Made by a program: the position numbers and the translations under genes | Assembly: GCA_021405325.1 (NCBI GenBank) | Contig: QWII01000017.1 | Location: forward strand, 62,001 to 126,000 | Source: Caldilinea sp. CFX5 | GTDB taxonomy: Bacteria; Chloroflexota; Anaerolineae; Caldilineales; Caldilineaceae | DNA: 64,000 bases | Direction of reading: 5' to 3' | In this document: one piece after another, positions 7,120-14,794 of the stretch | Position numbering within the stretch: the stretch's first letter is position 1 | How the letters are laid out: each line of letters opens with the position of its first letter | Notes under the pieces: model-generated | The model's input: only the letters and a program-made list of their open reading frames with translations | What the model was told of the DNA's origin: nothing | Database searches by the model: none

Positions 7120-8801
7120 GCGGCGACCGCCCTTTCTGGCATGGGGGCGGCTAGGGGTAGATCGACCCGAATGGTTGTGCCTTGGCCCGGCGCGCTTGTC
7201 ACCTGGAGGAGACCACCGACCATCTGCGCCCGCTCGTTCATGCTGATCAGCCCCAGATGGCGTTTGCCATTTTGCACGGTTGGTTGGTGTGGGGTAAAAC
7301 CACAGCCGTCGTCCCGAATTTGCAAGCGGACGATGCCATTGCGCGCCGTCAGTTCGACCGCCACATTTTCGGCATGGGCATGGCGGAGTACATTGGTCAG
7401 CGCTTCCTGGGCAATGCGGTAGAGCGAGACTTCGACGCCGTGGGAGAGCGCCGCCGCCCCCAATTCCAGGCGGCAGCGGGTAGTAATGCCGGCATCTTCT
7501 AACATCTCGGCCACGAGTGTGCGCAAGGCAACCGCCAGACCAAATTCTTCTAAGGCTGCCGGGCGCAGGCGGTAGGAGAGATCGCGCACCTGTTCAACCG
7601 TGGCCGCGACCAGATCGAGGGTGGCGGCCAGGCCCTGTTGCAGAGGGGGTTGAGCGGCCTGCTGTTCCAACATTTTGAGACGCACCAACAAGGTCGTGAG
7701 CATCTGACCGGCGCCGTCGTGGAGTTCGCGGGCCAGCCGGCGACGCTCTTCTTCCTGGGCTTCCACAAGCGACTCAAGCAGATATTGGCGCGCTTTCTCC
7801 TTTTCAGCCAGCTTCAGCCGCAGCCAGGCATTGACGACAACTTCTGAAATTTGCGTGCTGATGGCCGTCAAGAGATCCAGGTCGTCCGCCGATAGCTGCT
7901 GGTCATCGGTACAGAGCAGATTCACGACACCCAGCCGCTGGTCGCCGCCCTCAATCGGCAGGGTAAGGTGAACCGCCGGCCTGGTTGGCGGAGAATAGGC
8001 GGCCAGCCGTGCACAGGGGCAGGTGTTGACGCCCACAGCCAGTTCACCCGCCAGCAACAGTTGCTGGCAACGGCAGAGATCATGGTCGGCGGTATGCAAC
8101 AAATGGTCACTCAGCTCCGCCGGCACATTGCGCCAACTGGCCAGATGATAGCGGTTGCGATCCGGGTCGCGCAGATAGACCCAGCCCATCTTCAGGTTCA
8201 GGACAGCCAAGACCGTACCGAGGATGCTATAGAGAACGTCGTGGATCGCCTCTTCCCGTTCGGCCGCCTGAATCACCCGGTTGATGGCAGTCAAGCGCCG
8301 ATTGGAACGGGTCAATTCGCTTTGGGCCTGCACCAGATGGTCGGTCATGGTGTTGATGGCGATGGCTACTTCGCCAATTTCGTCATGGGCATAGACCGGG
8401 GCGCGCGCCGCCAGATCGCCTTCGGCCACCTGAATCGCCATCTTGCGCAACTCCTGGAGCGGACGGGTTAACAGATAGGTCAGCAAGGTTGCCAACAGAA
8501 TCGAAGCAGCGGCGCCCAAGATTGTCACCAAGGTCACGCTACGCCGACCAGCGGCCATCGCGGCCTCGACCCGCACATCGGTCAACAAATAGGAGAGCCA
8601 ATCTGCCAAGCCGGATGTCACCCAATAGTTGAGCGAAAAGCCGAGGATCAACACCGGCAACAACATGATCCCGGCGATCTTCAGGTTGACCGGTACGGAA
8701 AGAATCAGTACATAAAGCCTTTGCCCCAAACGCTGCCAGGTCGCAGAGTGCATGGTACTCCTCACAGCCGATAACACTTTTGTTGATTTGAGCGCCTTCA
8801 T
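7116..8801 (-). CDS. Membrane histidine kinase with HAMP, cysteine-rich GAF and HisKA_3 domains
   Basis: This 561-residue kinase has two membrane helices (about 38-60 and 89-112), a HAMP linker (110-165), a GAF domain (about 170-325), then a NarX-type HisKA_3 dimerisation domain with H361 in LARELHDGAGQ and an HATPase_c domain (N box LTNVLRHA, G1 DDGCGF). The GAF domain carries two C-x-C pairs, C243/C245 and C261/C263 (DLCRC and NTCPC), which could hold a metal or iron-sulfur cluster or act as a redox switch. The cytoplasmic GAF plus only a short extracytoplasmic loop suggests sensing inside the cell. Start: AGGAGT lies 3-4 bases before the ATG, which is close. It is co-transcribed with its regulator. 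Confidence 0.93.
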   Translation of the reverse strand: MKALKSTKVLSAVRSTMHSATWQRLGQRLYVLILSVPVNLKIAGIMLLPVLILGFSLNYWVTSGLADWLSYLLTDVRVEAAMAAGRRSVTLVTILGAAASILLATLLTYLLTRPLQELRKMAIQVAEGDLAARAPVYAHDEIGEVAIAINTMTDHLVQAQSELTRSNRRLTAINRVIQAAEREEAIHDVLYSILGTVLAVLNLKMGWVYLRDPDRNRYHLASWRNVPAELSDHLLHTADHDLCRCQQLLLAGELAVGVNTCPCARLAAYSPPTRPAVHLTLPIEGGDQRLGVVNLLCTDDQQLSADDLDLLTAISTQISEVVVNAWLRLKLAEKEKARQYLLESLVEAQEEERRRLARELHDGAGQMLTTLLVRLKMLEQQAAQPPLQQGLAATLDLVAATVEQVRDLSYRLRPAALEEFGLAVALRTLVAEMLEDAGITTRCRLELGAAALSHGVEVSLYRIAQEALTNVLRHAHAENVAVELTARNGIVRLQIRDDGCGFTPHQPTVQNGKRHLGLISMNERAQMVGGLLQVTSAPGQGTTIRVDLPLAAPMPERAVAA

Positions 8802-8919
8802 TATAACTGCACTGTTGGCGACAACCGAATTGGCTTGCAGGTTGGATGTAGCTCCTGTCGATAAGCGGGTATTGTACCGGGGATGGCAGGAACGGGGTGT
8901 AAGTGGGCGCGTTGACCGG

Positions 8920-8947
8920 TTGTCTCTTCTATCAGGTCAGGTATAAT
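8920..8947 (+). promoter_or_regulatory. Sigma70-like promoter for the dehydratase gene
   Basis: A perfect TATAAT lies at 8942-8947 and a TTGTCT at 8920-8925, separated by 16 bases. Transcription would start about 40 bases before the ATG at 8992, which has AAAGGA 7 bases upstream. The intergenic region is divergent: the histidine kinase gene runs the other way from 8801. Confidence 0.6.
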
Positions 8948-8991
8948 AAGGGCAGCATGATTATCATCTTGTTATAGCAAAGGATCGCATT

Positions 8992-10743
8992 ATGGCAGAA
9001 CAACCGGGCAACGCAACCGCCCAACCCACCAACGGCCCCAGCCGCAGCGAGGCTTTTTTTCGGGAATCGCTTGTCGCCGGCTTTACCCATCGCGCTTTTA
9101 CGAAAGCAATGGGCTTTGATGATGAAGATTTACAGCGACCAGTCATCGGCATCTGCAACACCTATAGCGAACTCAACAACTGCAACAACAACCTGCGCGA
9201 GGTGGCCGAAGCAGTGAAGCGGGGGGTCTGGCAGGCCGGCGGCTTTCCGCTCGAATTCCCTACCATTTCGCTGGGCGAAGTTTTTCTTAGTCCCACCTCC
9301 ATGCTCTATCGCAACCTGGCGGCGATGGATACGGAGGAGATGATCCGCGGCCAGTCGATTGACGGCGTTGTCCTGCTGACCAACTGTGACAAAACCACCC
9401 CGGCGGCGCTCATGGGCGCGGTCAGCGCCGACATTCCGGCCATTATGCTCTCCGGTGGACCGATGCTCAACGGCAACTACCGCGGGCAGATGCTAGGCGC
9501 CTGCACCGACTGTCGCCGTTTTAGCGATGAGTTGCGCGCCGGCGCCATGAGCGAAGAGGATTACCGTGGCGCGGAAAATGGCGTGGTGCGCAGCAAAGGC
9601 CACTGCATGGTCATGGGCACTGCTTCGACCATGAACTCGCTCATGGAAGCGCTGGGGATTGCCTTCCCCGGCAACGGCGCCATCCCTGCTGCTGATTCGC
9701 GCCGTTTGCAACTGGCCGAAAAGGTGGGCCGCCGGATTGTGGCGCTGGCGAAGGAAGGGGTACGCCCGTCGCAGATTATCACCCGCAAGGCGATTGAAAA
9801 TGCGATTACCCTGCTCTGCGCCGTCGGCGGCAGCACCAATGCCGTGGTTCACCTGCCGGCCATTGCCGGTCGTCTGGGCATCGACTTGCCGCTGGATCTC
9901 TTTGGCGAGATCAGCAAACGCACACCCCTCATCGCTAACATGCGTCCCGCCGGTAAATACCAGATGGAAGACCTCTACTACGCCGGCGGCATTCCGGCCA
10001 TCCTCAAGGAGTTGTTGCCCCTTCTGCATGGCGACGCGCTCACGGTGACGGGGCGGACGATGGCGGAAAATGTGGCTAACGCGGAAGTTTATAACCGGGA
10101 TATAATCCGCCCCTTCGGCGAACCATTGAAACAGGAAGGCGGTCTGACCATTTTGCGTGGCAATCTGGCCCCGGATGGCGCCGTGATCAAGCACGCAGCC
10201 GCGACATCGTCGCTCCTGCAACACCGGGGGCGCGCTGTGGTTTTCAAGAGCATTCAGGATTTGAAGGAGCGCGTCAATGACCCCAATTTGGATGTCAAGC
10301 CGGACGATGTGCTGGTCTTACAAAACGCCGGCCCGGTCGGCGGGCCGGGGATGCCGGAAGTGGGCAATCTGCCCATTCCCGAAAAGCTGCTCAAACAGGG
10401 CATTCGCGACATGGTGCGCATCTCCGACGCCCGCATGAGCGGCACGGCCTATGGCACCATCGTGCTACACGTCGCACCGGAGAGCGCCATCGGCGGTCCG
10501 TTGGCGCTGGTGCAGGATGGCGATGAAATTGAACTGGATTGGGCCAATCGCCGCTTAACGTTGCTGGTGGATGAAGAGGAGTTAGCCCGCCGTCGCGCCC
10601 GCTGGCAGGCGCCCCGTCCCACTTTTGTGCGCGGCTACGGTCGGCTCTACCTGGAACATGTCCTCCAAGCGCCGCAAGGGGTTGATTTTGACTTTTTGCA
10701 GGGCAGTGATCCGGTGGGGGTGGTGGCGCAGCCGAAGTTTTAG
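8992..10743 (+). CDS. IlvD/Edd-family dehydratase, probably acting on sugar acids
   Basis: The 583-residue protein is a full-length IlvD/Edd dehydratase with cysteines placed for a [2Fe-2S] cluster (ICNTYSE, TNCDKTTPAALMGA, GHCMVMGTAST) and the catalytic Ser motif RMSGTAYGT. Details favour the pentonate/hexonate branch over the branched-chain amino-acid enzyme: LSGGPMLNGNYRG, FPLEFPTISLGE, KYQMEDLYYAGGIPAI, and a C-terminal RGYGRLYLEHVLQA followed by DFDFL. These resemble L-arabonate and D-xylonate dehydratases as I recall them. It is a single gene with its own promoter, and no other ilv genes are nearby. Automatic pipelines would probably label it ilvD. Confidence 0.85.
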   Translation: MAEQPGNATAQPTNGPSRSEAFFRESLVAGFTHRAFTKAMGFDDEDLQRPVIGICNTYSELNNCNNNLREVAEAVKRGVWQAGGFPLEFPTISLGEVFLSPTSMLYRNLAAMDTEEMIRGQSIDGVVLLTNCDKTTPAALMGAVSADIPAIMLSGGPMLNGNYRGQMLGACTDCRRFSDELRAGAMSEEDYRGAENGVVRSKGHCMVMGTASTMNSLMEALGIAFPGNGAIPAADSRRLQLAEKVGRRIVALAKEGVRPSQIITRKAIENAITLLCAVGGSTNAVVHLPAIAGRLGIDLPLDLFGEISKRTPLIANMRPAGKYQMEDLYYAGGIPAILKELLPLLHGDALTVTGRTMAENVANAEVYNRDIIRPFGEPLKQEGGLTILRGNLAPDGAVIKHAAATSSLLQHRGRAVVFKSIQDLKERVNDPNLDVKPDDVLVLQNAGPVGGPGMPEVGNLPIPEKLLKQGIRDMVRISDARMSGTAYGTIVLHVAPESAIGGPLALVQDGDEIELDWANRRLTLLVDEEELARRRARWQAPRPTFVRGYGRLYLEHVLQAPQGVDFDFLQGSDPVGVVAQPKF

Positions 10744-10746
10744 TTT

Positions 10747-10860
10747 AGGTAGATAGGTAGATAGGTAGACAGGTAGACAGGTAAACAGGTAGACAGGTAG
10801 ACAGGTAGACAGGACATATCTACCTGTTTACCTGTTTACCTGTTTACCTGCCCACCTCTA
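10747..10860. repeat. Palindromic octad-repeat hairpin between convergent genes
   Basis: The left arm (10747-10813) is about eight imperfect copies of AGGTAGAC (with AGGTAGAT and AGGTAAAC variants). The right arm (10819-10860) is the reverse complement type, TACCTGTT repeated. The only spacing is about 5 bases, so transcripts from either side can fold into a long stem. It fills the whole space between the stops of the dehydratase (10743) and LysM (10858) genes and could terminate both. A single-arm copy of the same unit lies at 44374-44403. Confidence 0.85.
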
Positions 10861-11973
10861 CAACCGATTCCACCAAACCCGTACCAACGCCGCGCCGCCT
10901 TCTTCATAATATTCGACGCGCAGGGAATGGTGGCCTTCGCCCAGGTAGATGTCACCAAAGTAGTTGGTGGCGGGCTGTTCGCGCCAGGAATCAATGATCA
11001 AGTGACCATCGACGTAGACGCGAATGCCATCATCGACCGTGGCGTAGAAACGGTAGGTGCCGGCCTTGAAGTAGGCCGAACGGGTCCAGGCCACGCTGAA
11101 TTGGTCATTGCCGACGCCGCCGCCCGGCCCGCCGCCGGCCCAGTCAAAGTTGATACTGCCGTCCTGGCGGGTAAAGGCCGGTGAGCCTTGCAGATACTTG
11201 TTGTTAAAGTAGACGCCATCCCACGCATCCGCCGGTGGCGGTGGGGGCGGCGGGGGCGGCGGGTTGCCCGGACAATTTTGCCCCGGCACAATCAAGACCT
11301 GCCCGACGTAAAGCTGATTGACATTCCACAAATTGTTGAGATAGACCAACGTCTCGACCGTCGTCCCATACCAGTAGGCGATCTTGGCTAGCGTATCGCC
11401 CGGTCGCACAATGTAGGTGCATTGTCCCGGCGGTGGCGGCGGGGGCGGTGGTGGCGGCGGGGGCGGTGCGTACCCACCGGGAATGCACAAGATCTGACCG
11501 GCAAAGATATGGTTGGTGTTATAGATGGCATTGATTTGCGCCAGCGTCCAGAGATTCACCCCATAGTAGTTGGCAATCGCCGCCAGACTTTGCCCATATT
11601 GCACGGTGTGGTAGAAGGCGCACTTAGGGCCGCCATGCGGTGGTTTGCCAGGGTGGCCGGGATGCCCATAACCATCGGGAATGTAGAGCTTTTGACCAAC
11701 ATAAATATGATTCGGATTCTTGATGCCATTGGCGTACATCAAGGCACGAACCGTCGTCCCATACCAAACGGCAATTTCACTGAGGGTGTCGCCGGGGCGC
11801 ACCCAGTGATATGAGCCATTGTAATGGGGTGAGGCCGCCGGCGCGGCAAGCGCTGCGCTCGGCAACATGGGCAGCAGTAATGCCAGAATAAGAACAGCGG
11901 CAAACATCCGCCGGCGTGACGGTGTTGACGCGCCAGCCAGTCGGGCCAAAAGGATCGGGACCTTTTCGAGCAT
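10858..11973 (-). CDS. Secreted LysM-repeat protein with C-terminal PA14 domain
   Basis: Start chosen at the ATG at 11973, which has AAAGGAG 6 bases upstream, giving 371 residues. After a signal peptide (RRRMFAAVLILALLLPMLPS, cleavage near ALA-AP) come three LysM modules (HWVRPGDTLSEIAVWYGTT, HTVQYGQSLAAIANYYGV, YIVRPGDTLAKIAYWYGTT), separated by Gly/Pro-rich and poly-proline linkers of 10-14 prolines. The C-terminal 130 residues are a PA14-like beta-barrel (GTYRFYATVDDGIRVYVDGHLIIDSW). LysM binds peptidoglycan or chitin-type glycans and PA14 binds carbohydrates, so this looks like a cell-surface adhesin or matrix protein. No catalytic domain is seen. Confidence 0.9.
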   Translation of the reverse strand: MLEKVPILLARLAGASTPSRRRMFAAVLILALLLPMLPSAALAAPAASPHYNGSYHWVRPGDTLSEIAVWYGTTVRALMYANGIKNPNHIYVGQKLYIPDGYGHPGHPGKPPHGGPKCAFYHTVQYGQSLAAIANYYGVNLWTLAQINAIYNTNHIFAGQILCIPGGYAPPPPPPPPPPPPPGQCTYIVRPGDTLAKIAYWYGTTVETLVYLNNLWNVNQLYVGQVLIVPGQNCPGNPPPPPPPPPPADAWDGVYFNNKYLQGSPAFTRQDGSINFDWAGGGPGGGVGNDQFSVAWTRSAYFKAGTYRFYATVDDGIRVYVDGHLIIDSWREQPATNYFGDIYLGEGHHSLRVEYYEEGGAALVRVWWNRL

Positions 11974-12188
11974 AGAAGGCTCCTTTACTGTAGACATAGT
12001 GTGGAAAACAATAGGTTACGATAAGTACAGAACGCTGTTTATCTTCAAGAGTAGTGGAAGGGCTTTCCCGTAGCCTTTGCCTTACAAACTACACCAAAGA
12101 TCGCAAAGTAAGTTACTTGTATTGAAGTAGACGTTCAAACCGCCAGAGAAGTTTCGGCTACTTTTTCCCGTTATCTATGAAGCTACCC

Positions 12189-12251
12189 GCTCACAGCCGG
12201 TCCGTGACCGGCGATTGGCTCTCCAACACCGATGACGGACCGGCTGCGAGC
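12189..12251 (-). terminator. Hairpin downstream of the beta-CASP nuclease gene
   Basis: Arms 12189-12205 and 12235-12251 are complementary over 17 bases with one mismatch, with a 29-base loop. It lies 19 bases beyond the minus-strand stop at 12270. There is no T-run, so termination would not be classical. It may be an RNA-stabilising or repeat element. The remaining 11974-12188 sequence shows nothing else I can name. Confidence 0.5.
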
Positions 12252-12269
12252 AGACCTGGTGTTAGCGGG

Positions 12270-13676
12270 CTAAAACGAAAAACGCTGGCCGCGTGTCGGC
12301 ATGGTCACTTGATCGATGCCAGTTGCCTGTAATTTCTCGGCCAGCACAGCCATTGGTTGCGGCTCGCCATGTACCAGAAAACAGTTCTGCAAGCGTTGCC
12401 GCGGCAGCGGATCTACCCACTCGATCAGCCCAGCTTGATCGGCGTGGGCGCTATAACCCTCAATCGACTCGATCTGGGCGCGCACTCGGTACTCTTCGCC
12501 GAAGATGCGCACTGGGTTCATCCCCTCTTGTAGATGACGCCCCAGGGTGTCCTGTGCCTGAAAGCTGACCAGGAGAATGGTGTTTTCCGGGTCGCCGATG
12601 TTGTTTTTCAGGTGGTGTAGGATGCGGCCACTTTCCGCCATGCCGCTGGCGCTAATGATGATGGCCGATTGATTCAACGTATTCAATTGTTTGCTGCGCC
12701 GGACATCGCGCACATACTCCAGATTGCTGTAATCAAAGGGCGCCCGCCGGCCGCCATCGTTGAGAAACGCCTGCACTTCGAGGCTCCAGGCCTCCGGGTG
12801 CATCCGAAAGACATCGGTGGCGTTGACGGCCAACGGGCTGTCGACAAAGACCGACAATTCGGGTATATCGCCTTTAACATCCAGTTGATTCAAGGCGTAA
12901 ACAATCTCTTGTGTGCGCCCCACAGCAAAGGCGGGGATAATCACCTTGCCCCGCCGCCGCACAGTGCTGTTGATGATATTACGTAGGTGTTTACGCGCCG
13001 ATTGGTAGGGTTCATGCAGCCGATCGCCATAGGTGCTTTCCAGGATCACAAGGTCGGCTTCCGGCGGCGCCACGGGCGGATTCAGGATCGGGCTTTCGCG
13101 CCGGCCAATGTCACCACTAAAGACGACGCGCCAGTTTTTGTCTTTGCGCTGCTCACGAATATCCAACTGAACAAAGGCGGCGCCGAGAATATGACCGGCG
13201 TTATGAAAAGTGAGGGTGACGCCATCGGCAATCAGGATCGGGCGCCCCAGGCCAACGCCAATAAATTGCCCCAGACACGCTTGCACATCATTCTGCGTAT
13301 AGAGCGGCTCGACCGGCGGCTCCCCTTTGCGCGCCCGCTGTTTGTTAAGGTACTCGACATCCTTTTCCATGATGTAACCGCTGTCCATCAACATATAGGT
13401 GCAAAGGTTGCGGGTGGCTTGGGTACACCAGATGTTGCCGCGAAACCCCTGTTTGACCAGGTTGGGAATATTGCCCGAATGATCAATATGGGCGTGACTG
13501 AGGACAAGGGTGTCAATGGCAGCCGGGTCAAAGGGAAAGTGCAGATTGCGTTCATAGGTCTCGGCGCGACGCCCCTGATAGGAGCCGCAATCCAAGAGGA
13601 TCCGCTGGTTATTGACTTCGATCAGATGCATCGATCCGGTGACTTCCTGTGCCGCGCCGTGGAACGAAAGGTCCAT
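12270..13676 (-). CDS. Beta-CASP metallo-beta-lactamase-fold ribonuclease
   Basis: The protein starts at [15 protein letters not shown] (ATG at 13676, about 468 residues). An upstream in-frame extension encodes part of a DNA repeat and is rejected. Metal-binding motifs of the fold are present: [10 protein letters not shown], the H in [10 protein letters not shown], and FSGDIGR, followed by ESTYGDR. The beta-CASP insert has [35 protein letters not shown] (motif B region) and EGYSAHADQ, then a C-terminal VHGEP. Such enzymes are RNA endo/exonucleases of the CPSF73/RNase J class (YsaA/YciD type). It has no KH domain. It is a single gene in its own transcription unit. Confidence 0.92.
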   Translation of the reverse strand: MDLSFHGAAQEVTGSMHLIEVNNQRILLDCGSYQGRRAETYERNLHFPFDPAAIDTLVLSHAHIDHSGNIPNLVKQGFRGNIWCTQATRNLCTYMLMDSGYIMEKDVEYLNKQRARKGEPPVEPLYTQNDVQACLGQFIGVGLGRPILIADGVTLTFHNAGHILGAAFVQLDIREQRKDKNWRVVFSGDIGRRESPILNPPVAPPEADLVILESTYGDRLHEPYQSARKHLRNIINSTVRRRGKVIIPAFAVGRTQEIVYALNQLDVKGDIPELSVFVDSPLAVNATDVFRMHPEAWSLEVQAFLNDGGRRAPFDYSNLEYVRDVRRSKQLNTLNQSAIIISASGMAESGRILHHLKNNIGDPENTILLVSFQAQDTLGRHLQEGMNPVRIFGEEYRVRAQIESIEGYSAHADQAGLIEWVDPLPRQRLQNCFLVHGEPQPMAVLAEKLQATGIDQVTMPTRGQRFSF

Positions 13677-13721
13677 ACAATGAATGCTCCGATCATTGGC
13701 TGGGATTGGGTTGGGATTGCT

Positions 13722-13763
13722 CGTGATGCGTGTTGCGTACCCGATCACGCAACACGCATCACG
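13722..13763. repeat. Perfect 17-bp palindrome of the GTGATGCGTGTTGCGT type
   Basis: Arms 13722-13738 and 13747-13763 are perfectly complementary over 17 bases around an 8-base loop. The arm is made of 7-mers (CGTGATG, CGTGTTG). The same unit recurs at 24291-24320, 32004-32050, 45474-45614 and 60321-60350. It lies upstream of the nuclease start, where a naive annotation would translate it as an N-terminal extension. Confidence 0.9.
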
Positions 13764-14111
13764 CCAGCATCATGGATGACACTAAGGCTTTACACCATTT
13801 TACGCCTTTTTTGCTGATTTTGCAATCACTTGTTGACGCTTATGATAAGCGTAACACAGGGGATCAGGCGTACACAGTGGGCAGCTTACCAATTTCCTCA
13901 GCAACAATGCGAGTAACGAGCGTTGTTGATCGATTTCGGTAGACGAGGAGTCAGCACGCCCCGTGCCGCCCCGGCGCCAAATTACCGCCATAATTTCCCA
14001 ACACCTATAATCCGCTTCACGCTGTTTATAGAGGTGACAGTAACCGACAAGTAAGGTAAACTAGCGCTACGATGCGACGAATAATCTTACTTCACTGAAT
14101 GGCGCCGATGT
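13764..14111. other. Intergenic region without recognisable gene
   Basis: This divergent spacer lies between the nuclease and the membrane protein gene. I see no RNA gene, no open frame with family signal and no convincing promoter pair. A purine-rich AAGTAAGGTAAAC lies near 14050-14062. Confidence 0.5.
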
Positions 14112-14747
14112 ATGAAAATTCAACAAGCAGCACGCTATAATGCCGTACTTTTGCCGTCTGTTTTCTTTTATACGCTGATCGGCATGGCGCCAGGTCTCCG
14201 GGTGACCGGTGTTCATTTTCCCCGGCAAGGCTGGCTGGTAGAGAATGAGTTCTTTTGGAGTTCGGGTTGCTGGTTCTGGTTAATGGCAATCTTTGGTTGG
14301 ATGTGGTTACTAGTCGCATTGGCCTGGAGCTATTTGCCGGCTCATCGCCTGGCGTCGATGTTACAGTCGGGACTCATGCTGATCGGCGCGACGCTGGCGA
14401 TCAGCGGCGTGATTGTTTGGATGGCGGTATTGCCGCCGGCCATGCGCCAGGAGAACGCAACGCTACTGACGCCCCTGGTCGATGCTTTGGCGCTAGGGTT
14501 GATCGGCGGCGGCGCCTTTATGGGTGGCGTTGTGACGCTCTGGATTGGCCTTGACCTTTATCGACAGGGGGTGTTACCACGACGGGGGCTGGCGCTTTGT
14601 CTGGGCGCCGGGCTTTGCCTGTTGCCAACGCCGTTCCTGTTACCATTTCCCTATTTGTTGGCCGTGGCCGCGCTCTGTTGGTGGGGCTGGGCGCTCTACC
14701 TGGCCTTCCAGTTGCGCCTGCCCACTTTGTATGCCGAATGGCAGTAA
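14112..14747 (+). CDS. Uncharacterised polytopic membrane protein
   Basis: This 211-residue protein has about six predicted membrane helices (for example AVLLPSVFFYTLIGMAPG, FWLMAIFGWMWLLVALAWSY, LMLIGATLAISGVIVWMAVL, and two near the C-terminus, LALCLGAGLCLLPTPFLL and LLAVAALCWWGWALYLAF). There are no motifs of a known transporter or enzyme. It precedes adenine deaminase by 47 bases on the same strand and may share a transcript with it. The ribosome-binding site is weak. Gene reality rests on length, helix pattern and consistent codon use. Confidence 0.65.
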   Translation: MKIQQAARYNAVLLPSVFFYTLIGMAPGLRVTGVHFPRQGWLVENEFFWSSGCWFWLMAIFGWMWLLVALAWSYLPAHRLASMLQSGLMLIGATLAISGVIVWMAVLPPAMRQENATLLTPLVDALALGLIGGGAFMGGVVTLWIGLDLYRQGVLPRRGLALCLGAGLCLLPTPFLLPFPYLLAVAALCWWGWALYLAFQLRLPTLYAEWQ

Positions 14748-14794
14748 GCGCGGCGACTGTGTGAGATAGGTGGCGTGTAAGAAAGGTGAGTAGT

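Noticed and set aside
8992..10743. Annotation as ilvD dihydroxy-acid dehydratase
   Set aside because: Signature motifs fit the sugar-acid branch better, and no branched-chain amino-acid genes are adjacent. The symbol is left empty.
10747..10860. Possible CRISPR array
   Set aside because: The repeat unit is 8 bases with no spacers and the array is palindromic. No cas genes in the window.
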